28,568 nucleotides of DNA from UBA5109 sp964606735 (GTDB lineage Bacteria > Pseudomonadota > Gammaproteobacteria > Pseudomonadales > Pseudohongiellaceae): positions 1-28,568 of the forward strand of contig CAZSHI010000030.1 in the NCBI GenBank assembly GCA_964606735.1, given 5' to 3'. The stretch's first letter is position 1. The number at the start of each line of letters is the position of its first letter. Of the stretch, positions 24,148 through 28,568 are shown one piece after another. Below the pieces are notes generated by a model. The model was not told where the DNA came from. It saw nothing but the letters and a program-made list of their open reading frames with translations, and did no database searches. Position numbers and translations under genes: made by a program.

Positions 24148-25002
24148 ATGGCGAACAAATTTCAAACGCGCAGTGCCAGGCTCAACGGGCACCCGATTAC
24201 CCGGGTATTACCCCGTGCCCACAAAAGGATGGTCGGTCCCTTCATTTTCATCGACCTGATGGGGCCTCTCGATTTTGCTGCCGGAGAAGGCCTGGATGTA
24301 CCTCCGCACCCCCATATCGGCCTGTCTACTCTGACCTACCTGTTTACCGGAGAACTCTTGCATCAGGACAGCCTGGGCAATGTGGTGGGTATCAGACCGG
24401 GTGAAGTCAACTGGATGACAGCTGGCAGGGGCATTGTTCATTCCGAGCGTCAAACGCCAGCACACAGGACCGTCGCACACAGACTGTACGGACTGCAATG
24501 CTGGCTTGCTATGGAAAGGGAAGAAGCTGATGCCGCGCCGGGATTTATTCATCTGGAAGCGAGCAGCATCCCACGTGATGAAAATTCGCTGCGTTCAATT
24601 CAGCTGATAGCCGGGGCTGCCTATGAACTGCAATCCCCAATAGCTTCTGATAAGGCCATGTTTTTTATTGATATAGCAGCAGATCAGGATGTTGAGCTGC
24701 CTCACCCTGAGCCTCAGCACGAGGCGCTGCTCTTTGTTTTAGGTGGTGAAGTGATGATAGGCGGGCAAAGTTTCAGCGCCGGGGAGTTCGCTCTGCTGGA
24801 AAAACATGACCGTATCGAAGCCAGACAGGGAACACGATTTCTGATGCTTGGCGGCAAAGCCTGGCCTGAACAACCCAATATTGACTGGAACTTTGTTGCC
24901 TTTGATAAGGCCAGGATTGAGCAGGCCAAAACAGACTGGCGTGAACGCCGTTTCAAGGACATACCGGGTGACCATGAAGAGTTCATCCCGCTGCCAGAAT
25001 AA
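24148..25002 (+). CDS. pirin family protein
   Basis: A 284-residue bicupin of the pirin family. The metal ligands of the N-terminal cupin are all present: His54 and His56 (PPHPHIGLSTLTYLFTGEL), His98 and Glu100 (RGIVHSERQT). GPFIFIDLMGP, a family hallmark, is near the N-terminus. The C-terminal cupin has EALLFVLGGEVMIGG. Bacterial pirins include quercetinase-type dioxygenases and regulators of pyruvate dehydrogenase; which role applies here cannot be told. The gene is single on the plus strand and divergent from the AAA/NTF2 gene. Confidence 0.94.
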   Translation: MANKFQTRSARLNGHPITRVLPRAHKRMVGPFIFIDLMGPLDFAAGEGLDVPPHPHIGLSTLTYLFTGELLHQDSLGNVVGIRPGEVNWMTAGRGIVHSERQTPAHRTVAHRLYGLQCWLAMEREEADAAPGFIHLEASSIPRDENSLRSIQLIAGAAYELQSPIASDKAMFFIDIAADQDVELPHPEPQHEALLFVLGGEVMIGGQSFSAGEFALLEKHDRIEARQGTRFLMLGGKAWPEQPNIDWNFVAFDKARIEQAKTDWRERRFKDIPGDHEEFIPLPE

Positions 25003-25041
25003 GAAATTCCGCAGGAGAACAGACTACTGGCAATACGATCT

Positions 25042-26340
25042 TTAAGGGCTTATCAGCAACTCGGCGGCGTACAGCATCTTTCTATCTTTATCCTGTCCGG
25101 CCCAGTTCAGCAGAGTTTCCAGGCTGGGCTGCAGGGTGCCACTGAATTTCACTTCATTGTTGACCGTCACCGTAATCGGTAATGCAAAGTCGATGACTTC
25201 AGGTGACAGCAATAAGCGGAATGAAGAGACACCATCACTTAGCGCCTGGAAGTTATTACCTTCCCTGACAATATCAACTCTGGCCGCTTCCTGCATGGGG
25301 ATAATCTGGTTGCCGGTCCTGGCATCCACACCAACCTCATACAGCGGAATGGGGCTTTGCTGATTTAAATCCATTGCTTCAATCTGCAGCCAGTGCGAGC
25401 GGTGATTGATCTGCGGCACAGCTTTCCAGCTGATCAGCGCGGGATGCGCAACACGTGGATGAGCAGTGACAAATTCCTCAAAATCATCACGCCAGTCAGG
25501 CCACCAGCGCGTATTGTGCTCACCATTGGCGATGGGATGATATTCAATGCTGACGCCGGCCGTTTGCAAAAAGGTAATAAATGGAGTCACCCGTGAAGTA
25601 GGGTACAGACGGTCTCGCCCGCCATTGATGGCGTACCATGGCTTGCCAATCAGGTTTTGCAGATAGGACCGGTTGTCATTTATCGATGAATTCGCCAATA
25701 CCATGGCATAACCAATGAAAGAGTAAAAAGCGGCGAACCGTGTGTTTTCGCGCATGGCAATATACCAGGTGCCTGTTGCTCCATCAGAGATACCACCGAG
25801 GACCACTCGGTTTTCATCAACATTGTATTCACGCTTGATACGATCAAGAATCTGGCGGATATTCTCAACCTGGCTGTTGTCCCACCAGGGGGATTCTGTC
25901 CAGGCATAGGGCATCACATATATTTGTTCTGCCCCTTCAAGACGGGTTCTGCCGCCTCCCCTGCCCCCGGGCTGATTATTGCGGCGCGCGCCAATACCTC
26001 CATGCAACTCGAAACGCACCTGATATTGCCGTGCAGGATCGTATTCTTCAGGAACATTAAGATGATAAAAGTATTCGACTCCAGCGGGGGTCGTGTAAGA
26101 CCGAAGTAACACACCCGTCTCGGCGTCTGTGTAATTCCTGCCTGCCTGAAGGCGCTCATAGGCCTCTTCAAAACTAACCCCGGATTCCAGAATGCTTGCA
26201 ACACTGCTTTCAATTTGACCTGCCGTTTCGGCCTGCCAGAAAGCCTCAAAAATCTCATCCAGTTCACTGGCTTGCTGGGCACTCAGGCTGCCTGCCTGAA
26301 AGCATATTGTCACGACAAGGCTTTGAATTATTTTTTCCAT
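25042..26340 (-). CDS. secreted alpha/beta-hydrolase (esterase/depolymerase-like)
   Basis: A protein of 432 residues with a Sec signal peptide (1-21, ending SLSA). The nucleophile elbow is GGISDG (Ser185), with candidate Asp243 (NGGRDRLYP) and His275 (NGEHNTRWWP) as the remaining triad. The oxyanion-side FELHGGIGARR resembles esterase/PHB-depolymerase-type hydrolases of the dienelactone-hydrolase clan. A beta-rich C-terminal part (290-430) may be a lid or binding domain. The ATG at 26338-26340 (AGGTG before it) is preferred to the GTG at 26343. It is 14 bp after the methyltransferase, so third gene of a small operon. Substrate unknown. Confidence 0.82.
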   Translation of the reverse strand: MEKIIQSLVVTICFQAGSLSAQQASELDEIFEAFWQAETAGQIESSVASILESGVSFEEAYERLQAGRNYTDAETGVLLRSYTTPAGVEYFYHLNVPEEYDPARQYQVRFELHGGIGARRNNQPGGRGGGRTRLEGAEQIYVMPYAWTESPWWDNSQVENIRQILDRIKREYNVDENRVVLGGISDGATGTWYIAMRENTRFAAFYSFIGYAMVLANSSINDNRSYLQNLIGKPWYAINGGRDRLYPTSRVTPFITFLQTAGVSIEYHPIANGEHNTRWWPDWRDDFEEFVTAHPRVAHPALISWKAVPQINHRSHWLQIEAMDLNQQSPIPLYEVGVDARTGNQIIPMQEAARVDIVREGNNFQALSDGVSSFRLLLSPEVIDFALPITVTVNNEVKFSGTLQPSLETLLNWAGQDKDRKMLYAAELLISP

Positions 26341-26354
26341 CACGCACCTGCTTA

Positions 26355-27041
26355 TTAATAGCCTGTTAATTTACCTATTCTTAGCATCTCATTACCACCT
26401 TTTTGAAACTCATAGGGCACTTTTTCTATTGATACGCTGTAAGCCTGCTTTTGCAGTTCTTCCAGCAGAGGCTCAAGATACGGAGATCTTTGCTGCTTCA
26501 ATGTCAGCAGCGGGAATATTCTGATTTCCCGAGCCACGCGCAATAACTCGACAATCGAATCCCGATGGAAGGCGTAATCAAACAGCTCGGAATACAAGAA
26601 AAGAAAATGTGAGCACAGGGCCAGATCGAAAGCATTGTCTGCCAGCTCCAGATGTGGCAACTCGCCCACCCGGTATCTTTTTTTCTCAATGCCGGCGGGC
26701 AAATCAGCAATAAAGTCTTGCAGAACCTGCTGTCTTTGTTTTTTCAAGGCGGCCAGAGTTGGATGATAGTTCCAGACCCATTTATCCAGTGTTTCCTCCA
26801 CCTGCTGGAACACATCATCGGCTACCCGCATGAACTGGGCTTCAATGTCTTTTGCACCGAAGCGGTACAGAGGATCCATGGATATATAATTTTTACCCTG
26901 GGCATGCAGTTCTGCATTAACACTGGCAGGTCCATCAGCGATGCTCAGAATCTTTCCATCCAGATCTGCTTCCGTGAGCACAAACATCTGCCTGTACTCA
27001 TCCAGGGAACGGCCAAATGGAATCACATTTTCCAGTTGCAT
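26355..27041 (-). CDS. class I SAM-dependent methyltransferase-like protein
   Basis: A protein of 228 residues. Motif I (KILSIADGPASVNAEL, about 30-45) binds SAM, followed by the acidic ribose-binding D56 (NYISMDPLYR). A motif IV-like region is ELADNAFDLALCSHFLFLYS. The end, QKGGNEMLRIGKL, is a beta-strand pattern. The frame is open to a GTG at 27077, but the ATG at 27039-27041 has GAGG 6 nt upstream and avoids a 29-bp overlap with the previous stop. The substrate is not indicated; the central insert (KKQRQQVLQDF, 100-130) is unusually basic. Confidence 0.82.
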   Translation of the reverse strand: MQLENVIPFGRSLDEYRQMFVLTEADLDGKILSIADGPASVNAELHAQGKNYISMDPLYRFGAKDIEAQFMRVADDVFQQVEETLDKWVWNYHPTLAALKKQRQQVLQDFIADLPAGIEKKRYRVGELPHLELADNAFDLALCSHFLFLYSELFDYAFHRDSIVELLRVAREIRIFPLLTLKQQRSPYLEPLLEELQKQAYSVSIEKVPYEFQKGGNEMLRIGKLTGY

Positions 27042-27048
27042 GCTTGCC

Positions 27049-27792
27049 TCAGATTCCAGGACTTTTAATTTGTCCACGCATTTCGATGGTCAGGAGAGTG
27101 GCTCCCCATAGCTGACTGACAATGATCAGCACCACACCCAGACCAAAGAACAGGCTGGCATACAGGTTGGCATAAGACATCCTGTCACTGAGGGTAAGAA
27201 CATTCCACCAGTCATGGGCTTCATCAATACCTGCGATCAGCGGGATCAGCCGCGTCGGAGCATCAGCGACATAAGGAGAGACATCGAGGCAGTTCTGCCC
27301 ACTCCACCAGAGCATTAAGGAAGCGGCAAAATTATCACGCTGCCAGACCAGGAAATATAACAGTGGTGCCAGGGGAACCAGAATCTGGAAAATACTGCCC
27401 CCCATCAGAGTCCATATTTCTCCAAAAGGGCGAAAAAATATATGCCCGTACTCATGAAAAGGTAAATTGACATAGTGCAAAAAGGAGTCGCCCAGACGAA
27501 TCCAGTCAATCCCGCCAGAAATAAAATACCAGCCCCATATGAAAAACCAGACATAGATCAGCAGGTGCCCCCAGAATGCACTTTCATGACGATCACTGGG
27601 CATGAACAGCTGGTAGTAATACAGACGTTTAGCAAATGTTTCCTTTGGGGCAAGCTTGTCTGTTGCCAACTTTTCTTGAGCAGATCCTTTAGCCTGCCAT
27701 TTGGCATAGGCAATACCGCAGGAAGGGCACACACCAGGCATCCGATCGGCATCATGCTCTGTGGCTTCATAATGACATTTGGGGCAGATCAT
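27049..27792 (-). CDS. zinc-ribbon membrane metallopeptidase-like protein (HExxH)
   Basis: A protein of 247 residues. At the N-terminus is a zinc ribbon (CPKC at 3-6, CPSC at 22-25 in CHYEATEHDADRMPGVCPSCG). After a linker come about six membrane helices. A HEYGH motif (113-117, VNLPFHEYGHIFFRPFG) sits at a membrane border and has the HExxH zinc-protease form of M50-like site-2 proteases. The third ligand might be in the GQNCLDVSPY region; no NPDG-type motif is evident. The start at 27792 (MICPKC) is chosen because it begins with the ribbon, though no strong ribosome-binding site is seen; the open frame reaches a TTG at 27831. First gene of the minus-strand trio. Confidence 0.75.
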   Translation of the reverse strand: MICPKCHYEATEHDADRMPGVCPSCGIAYAKWQAKGSAQEKLATDKLAPKETFAKRLYYYQLFMPSDRHESAFWGHLLIYVWFFIWGWYFISGGIDWIRLGDSFLHYVNLPFHEYGHIFFRPFGEIWTLMGGSIFQILVPLAPLLYFLVWQRDNFAASLMLWWSGQNCLDVSPYVADAPTRLIPLIAGIDEAHDWWNVLTLSDRMSYANLYASLFFGLGVVLIIVSQLWGATLLTIEMRGQIKSPGI

Positions 27793-27836
27793 CCGACACA
27801 GTATAAAGCACCCTGTGTTATTCTTCGGCAAGCTTT

Positions 27837-28484
27837 ATGGATGCCCACACCTGCATGCCTGACCTGTTCAACAAGGAAAACTCCCCTGCCATTAGCCTGA
27901 TCAAGGAAAAAGGTGAATTGCTGTGTATTCCGGACTGGTTATCTGATGAAGACCAACAGTACTATTTTTCCCTGCTGCTGCAGGAGCTGGCCTGGAAGAC
28001 CGAGAAACTGATGATTGCCGGCCGGCAAGTTCAGTCTCCACGCCTGGTCGCCTGGTACGGCAACCCGGGCATCACCTACCGTTATTCCGGTGTCAGTTAT
28101 GAAGCCTTGCCATGGCCTACGGCACTCTTGGCGCTGAAACAAAAACTCTGTGACGAATTTGCTGCCCGAATCAACAGTGTTCTGGCAAATCTTTACCGAA
28201 ACGGCAGGGATTCAGTAGGCTGGCACGCGGATTCCGAACCCGAACTGGGTAAGAACCCGGTGATTTTTTCTCTTTCATTGGGGGCCAGCCGTTTCTTTGA
28301 TTACTGTCTGCGTGATAAAAGTCGACCCAGGCAGCGGATTGAACTCCAACCGGGCTCTTTACTGATTATGCAGGGCGCCTTTCAGCAATACTGGCTGCAC
28401 CAAGTTCCCAAACAATTGAAAATAGCGGAGCCTCGCATAAACCTGACATTTCGATATATCGAACACTCAGGGTCAGGGCTTTAA
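27837..28484 (+). CDS. alkB: AlkB-family alkylated-DNA repair dioxygenase
   Basis: A protein of 215 residues from the Fe(II)/2-oxoglutarate dioxygenase superfamily, close to the ALKBH2-type branch. It removes methyl groups from N1-methyladenine and N3-methylcytosine. The facial triad is His130, Asp132 (VGWHADSEPELG) and His188 (YWLHQVPK), with the 2-oxoglutarate-binding Arg in RINLTFR. NLYRNGRDSVGWH and PVIFSLSLGASRFF are family motifs. The ATG at 27837 gives MDAHTC; MPDLFN at 27855 is an alternative start. It is divergent from the metallopeptidase operon with 44 bp between the starts. Confidence 0.93.
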   Translation: MDAHTCMPDLFNKENSPAISLIKEKGELLCIPDWLSDEDQQYYFSLLLQELAWKTEKLMIAGRQVQSPRLVAWYGNPGITYRYSGVSYEALPWPTALLALKQKLCDEFAARINSVLANLYRNGRDSVGWHADSEPELGKNPVIFSLSLGASRFFDYCLRDKSRPRQRIELQPGSLLIMQGAFQQYWLHQVPKQLKIAEPRINLTFRYIEHSGSGL

Positions 28485-28504
28485 AACAGGCAGGAAACTA
28501 GGGA

Positions 28505-28521
28505 ACCAGTTTGAAACTGGT
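28505..28521. repeat. perfect 17-bp inverted repeat overlapping the 3' end of tRNA-Ile
   Basis: ACCAGTTTGAAACTGGT (28505-28521) is a palindrome around one central G, and its right arm includes the CCA end of the tRNA. It might fold as a short terminator-like hairpin or be an artefact near a repeat boundary. Confidence 0.5.
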
Positions 28522-28568
28522 GGGTCTGGGTGGATTTGAACCACCGACCTCACCCTTATCAGGGGTGC
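28518..28568 (-). tRNA. tRNA-Ile (GAT), 3' part only
   Basis: The minus strand gives 51 nt of a tRNA. The anticodon stem-loop CACCCCTGATAAGGGTG has anticodon GAT, the T-arm has GGTTCAAATCC, and the acceptor 3' strand CAGACCC is followed by ACCA. The 5' end is outside the window. tRNA-Ile(GAT) is usually in the 16S-23S spacer followed by tRNA-Ala, but no tRNA-Ala or 23S is seen downstream, so this copy stands outside that context. Confidence 0.93.

Overview
The window looks like chromosomal DNA of a free-living, probably marine gammaproteobacterium. The strongest evidence is the left end, which keeps the classic gammaproteobacterial order (on the minus strand) birA, coaX, SPOR protein, tRNA-Tyr, tRNA-Gly, tRNA-Thr, tuf, tRNA-Trp, secE, nusG, rplK. 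TonB-dependent uptake genes, a DUF1552 protein and moderate GC fit an aquatic gammaproteobacterium (Pseudomonadales/Cellvibrionales-like), but the genus cannot be fixed from this sequence.

Layout. 1-5714: translation, secretion and cofactor block (rplK fragment to birA), all minus strand. 5854-9327: nitrogen block. One AmtB-type transporter (minus) lies opposite a glnK-amt2 operon (plus). That operon has a near-consensus sigma54 promoter and an NtrC-like site about 107 bp upstream of the predicted transcription start. 9404-15553: a phosphate-starvation block. It holds phoB and phoR, a 55-residue ribbon-helix-helix-like protein not previously delineated, a periplasmic TonB-C protein, a beta-helix lipoprotein and a TonB-dependent receptor. 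The lipoprotein promoter carries a 110-bp array of PhoB half-sites in strict 11-bp phase. Two lesions hit this block: phoB is frameshifted at a run of nine G, and the receptor gene is cut after about 265 codons and joined to the last 173 codons of a type II secretin gene (gspD).

15723-23939 (minus strand): an orphan DUF1552 Tat-exported protein, a glutathionyl-hydroquinone reductase, a family 2 glycosyltransferase, a membrane protein with a degenerate GGDEF domain, a secreted DUF2272 protein, and a 712-residue AAA ATPase with a single membrane span and two periplasmic NTF2-like domains. 24148-28568: a pirin (plus), a minus-strand operon (zinc-ribbon membrane metallopeptidase, methyltransferase, secreted hydrolase), an AlkB-type repair dioxygenase (plus), and the 3' part of a tRNA-Ile(GAT) at the edge.

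The most interesting part is 9404-15620. It reads as a PhoB-controlled outer-membrane uptake/secretion locus (lipoprotein, receptor, formerly a secretin, private TonB domain) sitting beside its own regulator. Both regulator and target operon are damaged or, in the case of phoB, possibly switchable through a homopolymer.
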